Shown here: piece by piece, positions 46,804-56,076 of the stretch
Layout: each line of letters opens with the position of its first letter
How positions within the stretch are numbered: position 1 is the first letter of the stretch
Assembly (NCBI RefSeq): GCF_018399035.1
Contig: NZ_CP073760.1
Location: forward strand, 372,001-436,000
Reading direction: 5' to 3'
Source of the DNA: Thiocapsa sp.
Lineage (GTDB): Bacteria > Pseudomonadota > Gammaproteobacteria > Chromatiales > Chromatiaceae
DNA length: 64,000 nucleotides
Translations under genes and position numbers: made by a program
The notes under the pieces: generated by a model
What the model saw: the letters and a program-made list of their open reading frames with translations, nothing else
Database searches by the model: none
What the model was told of the DNA's origin: nothing

Positions 46804-46837
46804 TCGGAAACAAGGGACGGACCAACGGTTTTCCAAG
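46804..46837. repeat. Diverged repeat C copy
   Basis: GGAAACAAGGGACGGACCAA then CGGTTTTCC. Confidence 0.6.
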
Positions 46838-46865
46838 ATATCCGGGGTGCCGAATCACCGCACGC

Positions 46866-47108
46866 TCAATGCTCCCGCAGGCAGGCGTCCAAATCGGCGA
46901 CCGAGCCGAAATCCAAGAGCGCCTCGCCGAGTGTTCCGAGCTGTGTACTGTCGAGGACCTGGATCTTTTCGAGGCGCGGCTGCGTCAGCGCACCGCAGCG
47001 CCGGGTGAGCAAGCGCAGAACCAAGTCGATCAGATCGAGCGTCTCACGCGGATCGGCCGTGCTGTCACGCTCCGCTGCCAAGGCACGCGCATCGGTGCCG
47101 CTCAGCAC
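46866..47108 (-). pseudogene. DUF4351 C-terminal domain relic
   Basis: Reads LRLLTRRCGALTQPRLEKIQ then VLDSTQLGTLGEALLDFGSV and ADLDACLRE, a clear DUF4351 domain, with no N-terminal nuclease part. Probably the tail of a lost Rpn-like gene. Confidence 0.68.
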
Positions 47109-47192
47109 CGCACAGACCAGTCACAGCACGATTCCGGGCTGCGGTCGAGCGTCTTTTGCAGAGTGCAGAGGATCCCGTTGCCGTTGCGATAT

Positions 47193-47212
47193 ATCGTTTA
47201 TCGATATACGAT
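47193..47212. promoter_or_regulatory. Palindromic operator of the higBA module
   Basis: ATCGTTTATCGATATACGAT is a near-perfect palindrome (18 of 20 positions symmetric) centred on TATCGATA, ending 6 bases before the toxin ATG. The place and symmetry fit autoregulation by HigA. Confidence 0.7.
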
Positions 47213-47218
47213 TAAGTC

Positions 47219-47500
47219 ATGGCGATCCAATCATTCCGATGCGCCGAGACGAGACGCTTGTTCGAGCGCCTGCGGGTGAAGCGCTTCGTGAATATCGAGG
47301 GTCCGGCGCGGCGTAAACTGAGTGATCTCGATGCGGCCCGTGATCTGTCGGATCTGCGCATCCCGCCGGGCAATCGTCTCGAAGCCTTGCGGGGTGACAG
47401 GTCCGGCCAGCACAGCATTCGCATCAATGATCAATGGCGCGTGTGCTTCGTCTGGTCTGCCGACGGGCCGACGCAGGTGGAGATCGTCGATGACCATTAG
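47219..47500 (+). CDS. higB: HigB toxin (type II toxin-antitoxin)
   Basis: A 93-residue RelE-fold mRNA interferase: FVNIEGPARRKLSDLDAARDL, then LRIPPGNRLEALRGDRSGQHS and IRINDQWRVCFVWSADGP, all standard HigB/YoeB-like landmarks. HigA follows after 12 bases. The pair appears complete. Confidence 0.95.
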   Translation: MAIQSFRCAETRRLFERLRVKRFVNIEGPARRKLSDLDAARDLSDLRIPPGNRLEALRGDRSGQHSIRINDQWRVCFVWSADGPTQVEIVDDH

Positions 47501-47512
47501 GGTACCACTGCA

Positions 47513-47812
47513 ATGACCGACAAACTGCCCCCGATTCACCCCGGCGAGATCCTGCGCGAGGACTTCATGCTGCCGTTGGGGCTCTCCAGCAACGCCCTCG
47601 CGCGTGCGATCGGCGTCACTCCCGCACGGATCAACGAGATCGTGCGCGAAAGGCGCGGCATCACGGCCGAGACCGCTCTGCGGCTCGCCCGCTTTTTCGG
47701 GACCTCGGTGGATCTCTGGATGAACCTGCAACAGCGTTACGATCTGGAACGCGCGAAGGATCTGCTCGGCAATTCACTTGAACAGATTACGCCCATGCAC
47801 CTTGCGGCCTGA
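47513..47812 (+). CDS. higA: HigA antitoxin
   Basis: A 99-residue antitoxin: LPPIHPGEILREDFMLPLGLSSNALARAIGVTPARINEIVRER (HTH) and GTSVDLWMNLQQRYDLERAK. This is the well-conserved HigA pattern. It should bind the palindrome upstream of higB. Confidence 0.96.
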   Translation: MTDKLPPIHPGEILREDFMLPLGLSSNALARAIGVTPARINEIVRERRGITAETALRLARFFGTSVDLWMNLQQRYDLERAKDLLGNSLEQITPMHLAA

Positions 47813-48435
47813 GGGAAGGATCGGCGGCGCGCACCTCGTCGCCGCCTCACTTTGCCGTCGCGTCGCCGGTGGATTGATTCGCGGCGCAACCCGGAAAGAC
47901 CACGGTTTCCTGCAATCATCGGTGAATCTGCACCGGCAGGACAACGACCGATCGGTCGGACATGTTGAACGGCCTTCGGTACGACCCGAAGGAACCGGCT
48001 CCGGGGATCAGCTGGCGGGCGGGGACAGACAAAATCGTCAGGATCGAACCCGCTGCGGCCTTCCTTATGATGCGTGCTCGTACACGTCTTTGCGCTGCCC
48101 CCGCGCCTGGCGATCGACGCTTGCGTTGCGCCGAGCGTTGAATGATCTGCTCGTTTTGTGCGTTTGCGCGCGGTCTTATGCGGCATCGCCCGCCATACTC
48201 CAAGTCAGGACTCGACACAGGTGAGTGAGATGGTGCGTTTCTACTGCGCCGGCGAAATGCCCAAAGCGGCTTTCGGGTGCGTCAGACCCTGCGGGGGCAC
48301 GTCTCGGTCTCTCGCGGCAGTGTGTCGAGATCAACCCCGGTAGGGGAGACTCCGATCGGAAGAAGAGGTCCTCCCCGGCCGATCTGTCCGGCGGCGAACC
48401 GCTGCGGGACGACGACCGAGCAGCGAGCGACCGCC
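47813..48435. other. Region between higA and pilin cluster 2
   Basis: No supported gene; several overlapping open frames look like GC-driven artefacts. A repeat C fragment (GAAAGACCACGGTTTCCTGC, 47893-47922) lies within it. The promoter of the second pilin cluster is presumably in the last part, but no sigma-54 or sigma-70 site is clear. Confidence 0.4.
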
Positions 48436-49068
48436 ATGATCAGATCTTCGGATCAACCGCGCAACACCGACTTCGGCCGCGAGCTGCTTCCCGAGGCGAG
48501 CCTCTCGACAGCGGTTCCGATCGTTGCGCCGGTCGTCGGTCAGCATACACCCGGCATCCCAAGACCCATCAGCGCGAAGCACTGGAGCGAGGATCAGTGT
48601 CGGTGCCTCGATCCCGAGGTCTGCGCCTCGTGGGCATCCGAGCCGCCAGGTCCCGGCGGTCGGAATCGGGCAGCCCGCAAGCGCGGCTTCACCCTGATCG
48701 AGCTGATGATCACGGTTGCCATCATCGGGATTCTCGCTTCCATCGCATATCCGAGCTATCAGGAGCATGTCCGCAAGGCCAATCGCGCCGATGCGCAATC
48801 CTTTCTGATGGATCTCGCCCAACGCCAGCAGCAGTTTCTGATGGACGCGCGCCGGTACGCGGTCTCGATCGACGCGCTGGGGTTCGCGGCGGTGCCGGAC
48901 CGGGTTGAGAAGTTCTACACCGTCGCGGTGTCCGCGCCGACGGGTTCTCCGCCGACCTTCACGGTGAGCGCGACGCCGAAAGCGGGCTCCATGCAGGTCA
49001 TGGATCTCGGTGGAGCGGCCTTGTCGCTGAACCAGGCGGGCGCCAAGGCGCCAAGCGGAAAGTGGTGA
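48436..49068 (+). CDS. pilE: PilE-like type IV pilin
   Basis: Pilin with [38 protein letters not shown] and [20 protein letters not shown], then the C-terminal beta region, about 127 mature residues. The leader is unresolved: in frame, the nearest start is ATG 48436 about 80 residues before the cleavage site, while a much more normal leader (GTG 48603 or 48630, ...[13 protein letters not shown]) sits in the next frame. Either a long leader or another single-base frame break exists. First gene of the canonical minor-pilin cluster. Confidence 0.75.
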   Translation: MIRSSDQPRNTDFGRELLPEASLSTAVPIVAPVVGQHTPGIPRPISAKHWSEDQCRCLDPEVCASWASEPPGPGGRNRAARKRGFTLIELMITVAIIGILASIAYPSYQEHVRKANRADAQSFLMDLAQRQQQFLMDARRYAVSIDALGFAAVPDRVEKFYTVAVSAPTGSPPTFTVSATPKAGSMQVMDLGGAALSLNQAGAKAPSGKW

Positions 49069-49083
49069 TGAGAGAGGATTGAG

Positions 49084-49602
49084 ATGAAAGCCGAGACCTT
49101 GCCGTTCGCCGATCGGAGATCCCGCACCCCTGCGGCGCGCCTCTCGGGCTTCACCTTGCTCGAGCTGATGTTGGTCATCACGATCGTAGCGATCCTGGCC
49201 GGGATCGGGGTTCCCTCGTTTTCGCGCTTCATCGCCGATCAGCGCGTCCATGCCGCGGCGAGCGACCTGCAGGCTGCGCTTTGGCGGGCACGATCGGAGG
49301 CCATCCGACTCAATCGAGACGTGGTCCTCGCACCTTTGAACGCCGACGCGGGTTGGGAGTCCGGTTGGACCGCCACCAGCACGGCGGTGCCGGGTGTCGC
49401 GCTGATCCGGCGTGATCCGGTGACGGCGGTGACGCTGAGTACCCGACAGACGGACGTGACCTACCGTGCTTCGGGACGTTTGCGTGCACAAACCGCCAGC
49501 GCAGCCTTCCAGGTGGCGTCCAAGAGCGACGGCGGGGCGAAAAAGCGCTGTGTTCGGATCGAGCCGAGCGGCCAGCCCATGATCAGGGACGGAGGCTGTT
49601 GA
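49084..49602 (+). CDS. FimT/FimU-like minor pilin (GspH domain)
   Basis: A 172-residue prepilin: AARLSG then FTLLELMLVITIVAILAGIG, IADQRVHAAASDLQAALWRARSEAI, and the GspH-type C-terminal domain ending CVRIEPSGQPMIRDGGC. Intact. Primes pilus assembly together with PilV, PilW, PilX and PilY1 encoded next. Confidence 0.9.
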   Translation: MKAETLPFADRRSRTPAARLSGFTLLELMLVITIVAILAGIGVPSFSRFIADQRVHAAASDLQAALWRARSEAIRLNRDVVLAPLNADAGWESGWTATSTAVPGVALIRRDPVTAVTLSTRQTDVTYRASGRLRAQTASAAFQVASKSDGGAKKRCVRIEPSGQPMIRDGGC

Positions 49603-49604
49603 CC

Positions 49605-50189
49605 ATGCGCGGGTTGCGGCACATCGGCGGCGCGGAGTCCGGCTTTACCTTGATCGAGGTCTTGGTGACGGCGGTGATCATCGCGGTCGGGTTGCTCGGC
49701 CTCGCGGGCCTTCAGGCGAAGATGGCCGCAACCCAGATGGAGGCCTATCAGCGTGCGCATGCCTTGGTCCTGGTCGAGGACATGGCGGCGCGCATCAACA
49801 GTCAGCGCAGCGATGCCAAGGCAGGGGCTTATGCGGCCTCGGGGACGATGACGGTCGTGGGCTTGGGGGACGACTTTGATCCGGCGCAGGGGTGCGCTCA
49901 GGCCGATCTGACCGAGCGTGATCTCTGCGAATGGAGTCGTGCGCTGAAGGGTGCGGGAACGACCGACGACTCCGAGGCGTTTCTCGGTGCCATGATCGGT
50001 GCCCGCGGGTGTATCGAACGGCTGCCGGTCGACCCGGCGACCTTCCGCGTCAGCGTCGCCTGGCAGGGTTTGAGCGACACGGTCGCCCCGAGCCTGACCT
50101 GCGGGCAAGGCGCCGACTACGGTTCCGCGGGCAGGCGCCGCGTGCTGGCGGTCCAGCTGACCTTGGCCGATCTTAACCGAGGCCCGTAG
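49605..50189 (+). CDS. pilV: Minor pilin PilV
   Basis: A 194-residue prepilin: MRGLRHIGGAESG then FTLIEVLVTAVIIAVGLLGLAGLQ, the standard PilV start. The pattern QAKMAATQMEAYQRAHALVLVEDMAARIN is characteristic. ATG 49605 is used; a TTG at 49599 overlaps the previous stop. Intact. Confidence 0.92.
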   Translation: MRGLRHIGGAESGFTLIEVLVTAVIIAVGLLGLAGLQAKMAATQMEAYQRAHALVLVEDMAARINSQRSDAKAGAYAASGTMTVVGLGDDFDPAQGCAQADLTERDLCEWSRALKGAGTTDDSEAFLGAMIGARGCIERLPVDPATFRVSVAWQGLSDTVAPSLTCGQGADYGSAGRRRVLAVQLTLADLNRGP

Positions 50190-50332
50190 CTATGTGCACC
50201 ACGTTAAGCCGTCGAGCCGAGATCCACCGCGGCATCGGGATTCCCGACCATTCGAGGCCGAGGCGTGCCGGCGTGCCCGTCGGTTTGAGGCGACGAGCCG
50301 CGTCCGAGGATGCCGAGCGTCGGAGCCGCAAG

Positions 50333-51297
50333 ATGGGCTCGCGCGGTTTCACCCTGATCGAGCTGATGATCGCGATGACGATCGGTGTGTTCCTGCTCGG
50401 GACACTCGCCCTGGTGCTGTCCAACAACAGCCGAACCCGCTACGAGATCGAGAAATCCATCGGCCAGATCCAGAACGCGCGCTACGCCATGCAGATGATC
50501 ACGGACGATCTGAGCAACGCGGGGTTCTATGGCGAGGCACTCATACCCGCAGGCGCGGCGCTGCCGAGCCTCTGTCCGGCCGCGGCGAATCTCGACGCGG
50601 CGCGTAGCCATCCGGTTCAAGGTGCGGACAACATCGCAGCGCTGCCGCAAGCCTGTACTGCCATCGGCGCCGTCTTGATCGGGAGCGACCTTCTCGCGGT
50701 GCGACGCACGAGCACCTGTGCCGTCGGCGATCCGGATTGCGACGCCTTTGTCGAGGGTTTGCCGCATCTTCAGCAGCCGGCGTGCGCGGCCGACTGCTTG
50801 GACCCGCCGAATTGTTCTCCCTGGATTGCGACCAGCAGGGCGGCACTGACAGCGCGAGTACGCTCCTGCACGGCAGGCGCCTATGCCCCGATCTACCGAC
50901 TCTACAGCCGACTCTATTACCTGGCGCCGAGCAACCGGCCCAACGACGGCATACCGACGCTGAAACGGGCCGAGCTGACGGCGGCCGGCTACACGGTGAC
51001 CCCGATCGCGGAGGGGATCGAGCATTTGCATTTCGAATACGGAATCGACAACGACGGTGGAGGCGAGCCGGACGAATACTTGGAAAGCATCGTCGATCCC
51101 GGGATTGGCGAGACGTGGTGGCCGTCCGGGTGCATCTCTTGGTGCGCAATGCAACGCCGACACACGGACACCTGGATGATCGGACCTATCATCTCGGTCA
51201 AGAGGTTGTCGAGGCACCGGGCGATGCCTATAAGCGCCAAGCCTACAGCACCACCGTGCGCTTGAACAACGTCGCGGGCAGACGGGAGGACATGTGA
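50333..51297 (+). pseudogene. pilW: Minor pilin PilW, frameshifted near the C-terminus
   Basis: Prepilin start [20 protein letters not shown] with ALVLSNNSRTRYEIEKSIGQ and ARYAMQMITDDLSNAGFYG, unmistakable PilW. The frame is lost at CCCGGG 51098-51103; the correct continuation in the next frame is WRDVVAVRVHLLVRNATPTH to AYSTTVRLNNVAGRREDM, ending at TGA 51297. One additional base there restores about 321 residues. As written the protein ends at 51265 with a wrong tail of about 55 residues, lacking the conserved C-terminal strand. Confidence 0.83.
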
Positions 51298-51890
51298 TGA
51301 ATGCGTATTCTGCGGTTGTCGGTCAACAGCGCGGCGCGGTGCTCGTGATCGCGCTGATCATGCTCCTGCTGACGACACTGATCGCCGTCTCCGTCTTCGA
51401 TATGGGAAGCAGCAACCTTGCCGTGGTCTCCAATCTCGAAAACAAGCAACAGGTCGAGAAGGCGGCGGAGGCGACCTTGGAGGCCGCCGTCAACGACTTG
51501 CCGCTCCTGATCGAAAGTCTCTCTGCGGAAAGCCCGAAGGCCGTCTTTTTCTGCGAGGGGCGAAAGAATCATAAGTGCTTTGATGTCAACGGCGACGGCT
51601 CATCCGATATCGAGGTCGATCTTGTTCCCGCACCGAGCTGTATCGGGATGACACCTATTACGAACAACCAACTGGACGCGACGGACATCAATGACCAGGG
51701 GTGTTTCATCGGTACACAGCAGGTGGGCGTCGTGGGCGGCTCGGGGTCGAGCGGCCAGTCGTTGTGCTCCGGGTCCGTTTGGGATCTGAGGGCGCGTGCG
51801 ATCGACCTCTCATCCGGCGCGCAGGCCCGTGTGCGGCAGGGCATCAGTATCCGCGTCTCGAACAACGATATCGCCACCGCGTGTCCATGA
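51297..51890 (+). CDS. pilX: Minor pilin PilX
   Basis: A 197-residue PilX: QQRGAVLVIALIMLLLTTLIAVSVFDMGSSNLAV, with SNLENKQQVEKAAEATLEAAVN, then a Cys-containing C-terminal domain. The ATG overlaps the PilW stop (TGATGA). Intact. Acts with PilY1 at the pilus tip. Confidence 0.9.
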   Translation: MNAYSAVVGQQRGAVLVIALIMLLLTTLIAVSVFDMGSSNLAVVSNLENKQQVEKAAEATLEAAVNDLPLLIESLSAESPKAVFFCEGRKNHKCFDVNGDGSSDIEVDLVPAPSCIGMTPITNNQLDATDINDQGCFIGTQQVGVVGGSGSSGQSLCSGSVWDLRARAIDLSSGAQARVRQGISIRVSNNDIATACP

Positions 51891-51911
51891 TGGCTGTCGT
51901 GGAGATTCACC

Positions 51912-54900
51912 ATGTTTAGTCCCATGCGTTTAGGTCATGTCACTGGATTCGCGATCGCCATGCTTCTGGCGCATCCCGCGATCTTTGCCGAGGATATCGA
52001 TATCTTCGTCGGTGGTACGGGAGCACAGACGGCCAAGCCGAACATTCTGTTCGTTCTGGACAACTCGGCCAACTGGAGCCGTAACGACCAGCACTGGCTG
52101 CCGAAGGGCACATCGCAGGGACAGGCGGAGGCTAGGGCGATTCGCAATGCCTTGGGTGGACTGACCGGCAAGGTCAACGTGGGGCTCATGATGTACGTGA
52201 CGCAGGGAAGCCAGAACGACAATGCCTATGTGCGACATGCGATCAAGGAGCTGAACACGACCAACCAGAGCGCATTGAATACGAAGCTGGATCGCATCTA
52301 CAACAATATCAACGCACCGGACGAGAAACGTCAATCCGGCCCGAAGTACGGCTATCTGATGCATGACGTTTACAATTACTTGGCCGGCAGAACCTCGCTC
52401 GACAGCGGGACCGGAACGCCGAGCGGCCTTGCGGATGCGAGCGGATACCAGACGAGCTACTCGCGATTCAGCTCCCCGCTCACCACGGCGGATCTCTGTA
52501 CCGACACCTATCTGGTCTTTATCGGGAATCCGCAGAGCAGTGGTCCGTCCACCGACGATTCAAGCAATTCAAATGCGTTGTCCGCATTGGTGACGGCCGC
52601 GGGTGGTACAGCGGATCGTTTGGCCGGTTCCGGCAGCGGAACGCCGCTCCCGATTCCCAAGTTCACGCTCAACCGGCAAACGGAAGTCGAGAGCCTGGGA
52701 TTAAGTAAAGACTGTTACAATAATCAGAATAGCTGCACATCCGCCGTGAATGCGGCGGGAAGCGATTGCTTGAACGCAGGGTATTCGAGCTGCGTCTGTC
52801 TCTCGACCAAGGAATCGCCGCGAGATAACGAATGCGGCAACCAAGACCGCTACATGGTCGAGGGGACGATTATCAACGAAACGATGGTACCGACCGGTGA
52901 CTTTGATACGAGCAAGGGCAGGGATTGGAACCTGGATGATTGGTCGAAGTTTCTCTATGTTCAGGGGTGCCGATTCCGGGTGCAGCGGTGTCCGATCCAC
53001 GCGCCCGCGTCATTACCTATACCATCGACGTCTTCAACAAGAAACAGAACGACGATCATACCGGTCTCTTGATGAGCGCCGCGAAGGTCGGCGGCGGAGG
53101 CTATTTCTTCGCGCGCAACCAGGAAACGCTCGAGGCGGTCCTGGAGACCATCATCTCCGAGATCATTTCGGTCAACTCGACCTTCGCGTCGGCATCCTTG
53201 CCGATCAGCGCGACCAACCGAGCACAGAACGAAAACCAGGTCTTCATCGGGATGTTTCGCCCCGAGCCGTATGCGAAGCCGCGCTGGTTCGGCAATGTCA
53301 AACGCTACCAACTTGCGCGATTCGACACGGGGATCGACCTTGCCGACGTCGATAAACGGCCTGCGGTGAATACGCTCTCCGGGTTTGTCGCCGAGTGCGC
53401 CTCGAGCTTCTGGACACAGGGCTCGGTCGACTACTGGGCGGGCTTGGGCGTCGTCCCGGATCCCATGGGCCAGTGCCGCGCGGCGGGCAGTCCCTACTCG
53501 GATCGGCCGGATGGACCCTTTGTCGAGAAGGGTGCCGCCGGTCAGATGCTGCGTCTCTCCGATATCGCGAATCGCAAGGTCCTGACCCGATCGGGCGAGG
53601 CGCTGGTCGCCTTCAATACCTTGAACAGCGGGCTTGCCTCGGATCTCGTCGACTATACCCGCGGCATGGATGTCGATCTGATGGACAAGAGCAATACTCA
53701 GACGGATCCGCGGCCGACGATTCACGGGGATATCGTGCATTCACGGCCGCTGCCGATCAACTACGGCGGCAACGCCGGTGTCGTGGTCTATTACGGAACG
53801 AATGACGGGATGCTGCGCGCTGTCGATGCGGAGAACGGCTCGGAGCGCTGGTCATTCATCGCGCGTGAGCATTTCAGCAAGCTCGCGCGTCTGCGGGCGA
53901 ATGAACCGCTCGTGGCCTATCCGAACCAGGACCAGGCGGCCAATCCGCTCCCGAAGGATTATTTCTTCGACGGATCGATCGGACAGGTCGTGGAATACGA
54001 CGATGCGGATCTTATCGACCGGGCCTGGATCTTTCCGACGATGCGACGCGGTGGACGGATGGTCTATGCGTTCGACGTGACGACCCCGGACTCGCCGGCG
54101 TTGATGTGGCGTGCCGGGTGCCCGAACGTCGGCGACGATGTCGATTGCATGGGTGGCCTTGCCGGCCTGGGTCAGACGTGGTCGATCCCGAATGCCGGAT
54201 TCGTTCAAGGGTATGCCGCGGGCGCAGAACCGGTGCTGGTGATGGGCGGCGGCTACGATGGGTGTGAAGACGCGGACGTGACGACCCCGAGCTGCGGCAG
54301 CAGCAAGGGGCGCGCTGTTTACATCCTGGATGCCGAAACCGGCGGGGTGTTGGCTTCCTTCCCAACTGATCGGCCCGTCCCGGCGGATGTCAGTCTGGTG
54401 GACCTGGATTACGACGGCTTCATGGATGTTGCCTACGCGGCGGACACGGGCGGCAACCTGTATCGCATCAATTTTATCGACCCGGTCACGGGCGGCGCGC
54501 TGGCGCCGGGCGATTGGCAGATGCTCAAGGTGGCACGGACTCAAGGCAGCGCGCGAAAGTTTCTCTACGGGCCTGCGGTGATGGCGTATCGCGATATGGT
54601 CTATTTGGCCTTGGGATCGGGTAACCGAGAACGGCCGTTGGAGACCAATTATCCCTATACCTCCGATGTCCAGGATCGCTTTTACGTGTTTCTCGACAAG
54701 CCGAGAGAGGATCCTGCCGACGTGGCAACGGGAACCTATCCGTACAATCTGGACGACGCGACCCTCATGCACAATCGCACGGTGAATCCCGGATGCGACG
54801 CGGCCGGCGTGGTGCCGGGCACGGTGCAGCGGGGCTGGTTCATGGATCTCCCGAACCGCGGCGAACAGACGGTGACGAATGCGATCATCGTCGCCGGCAT

Positions 54901-55243
54901 GGCAACCTTCAGCACCTCCCGACCCGGCGGAACCGCTGTCGGGATCTGCGCACGGCCGATCGGCATTGCGGCCGGCTACTGGGTGAACCTCTTCAACGGA
55001 TCAGGTGCAATCGGCGTGACCGAGACCTGCGGCGGCTCGCGCTCTCGCGAGCTGGCCGGCGGGGGACTGCCCCCGGCACCCGTGCTCGCAACCGTGCCGA
55101 TCGACGGCAAACCCACGATGGTCGTCATCGGCGCACCACCGCGAGACGGCTCCACCGGCACACCCATCAGCCCCCAGGAGATCAAACCCGCCATCACCCA
55201 CAAACGCACCCGCCTCTTCTGGAGCAGCGACGTCGATCGCTAA
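51912..55243 (+). pseudogene. pilY1: Pilus tip adhesin/assembly protein PilY1, frameshifted
   Basis: Signal peptide (FAIAMLLAHPAIFA) and NILFVLDNSANWSRNDQHWL begin the N-terminal domain. At G4 (52964-52967) the frame shifts; adding one G joins FLYVQGVPIPGAAVSDPRARV. The second frame carries the PilY1 beta-propeller: VVYYGTNDGMLRAVDAENGS, FPTMRRGGRMVYAFDVTTP and the calcium loop DLDYDGFMDVAYAADTGGN. The joined protein has about 1110 residues, normal for PilY1. As written, neither part alone would be exported and complete. Confidence 0.87.
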
Positions 55244-55261
55244 CCCCACCACCACCAAACC

Positions 55262-55397
55262 GTAGGATGGGTAGAGCGAAGCGAAACCCATCCTCCCACC
55301 ACCACCACCAAACCGTAGGATGGGTAGAGCGAAGCGAAACCCATCCTCTCACCACCACCAAACCGTAGGATGGGTAGAGCACAGCGAAACCCATCCT
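55262..55397. repeat. Three tandem REP palindromes left of the RAYT
   Basis: Copies at 55262-55293, 55315-55347 and 55366-55397, each GTAGGATGGGTAGAGCG...CCCATCCT, separated by CACCACCACCAAACC spacers. Confidence 0.93.
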
Positions 55398-55426
55398 CCC
55401 ACCTCCGACACTGCCGGTTCGGTACG

Positions 55427-55960
55427 TCACCTCTCCTCCAAATCCAGGTCCTCCAACCCTCCACCCCCGCACCAATCCTCCGGATACACGCCCAACCGAA
55501 CACAACGATGGAAGGACGAATAAGGCCAATCCTTAACCCGGTCGACGAAGCCGTGTTTCACCGGGTTGTAATGGATATAGTCGAACCTTGTGGCATAACC
55601 TCGATGGTCGCGGATCGTATGCTCCCAGAAGCGTCTTTGCCAAACGCCTCGTTCGTTCTTTCGGCGCCGGCTTTCGCTGATGGTTTCATCGGCTGGTATT
55701 GCCTTTGAGAAGTTTGATTTGATTTGGCGCCAACGTCGACTGTAATCGCTGTCATTCTCCGGCAGAGACCAGAGGCAATGGAGATGCGAGGGCAAGATCA
55801 CGATCGCGTCGATCTCGAATGGGTGGCGGGTGCGGACAGCGCGAAAGGCGGCGCGTAGAGGGTCGATGTGATCGGTGAGGAGGGTTCGCGCGTGATCTTC
55901 GAGTCGGAGGGTGAAGAAGTAGACGCCTCCGGGGACTCGGAAGCGGCGGTAGTTGGTCAT
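55427..55960 (-). CDS. REP-associated tyrosine transposase (RAYT)
   Basis: A 177-residue TnpA-REP-type protein: TNYRRFRVPGGVYFFTLRLEDH, the HUH-like metal site ILPSHLHCLWSLPENDSD, SRRWRQIKSNFSKAI, WQRRFWEHTIRDHRGYATR and FDYIHYNPVKHGFVDRVKDW with a candidate catalytic Tyr. RAYTs are single-copy Y1 transposase relatives thought to spread or maintain REP palindromes. Arrays of the matching REP flank it on both sides. ATG 55960 is taken; frames further upstream run into the REP array. Confidence 0.93.
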   Translation of the reverse strand: MTNYRRFRVPGGVYFFTLRLEDHARTLLTDHIDPLRAAFRAVRTRHPFEIDAIVILPSHLHCLWSLPENDSDYSRRWRQIKSNFSKAIPADETISESRRRKNERGVWQRRFWEHTIRDHRGYATRFDYIHYNPVKHGFVDRVKDWPYSSFHRCVRLGVYPEDWCGGGGLEDLDLEER

Positions 55961-56076
55961 CCGGAGTGTTTTCCGTCTTGGGCGGCGCTGGGGGGCTTGG
56001 GTGGAGCGAGTATACACCGAAGGTGTTATTTTGGCGCTTCGCTCTGGGGGCGTTTGGCGCGGAGGTCGGTGGTGGG

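Larger units (their letters stand above)
46368..46865. other. Region between pilin cluster 1 and DUF4351 relic
   Basis: Nothing beyond the hairpin at 46561 and a repeat C copy near 46804. A stretch at about 46630-46780 reads as a short Gln-rich peptide in one frame but has no start codon. Confidence 0.4.
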
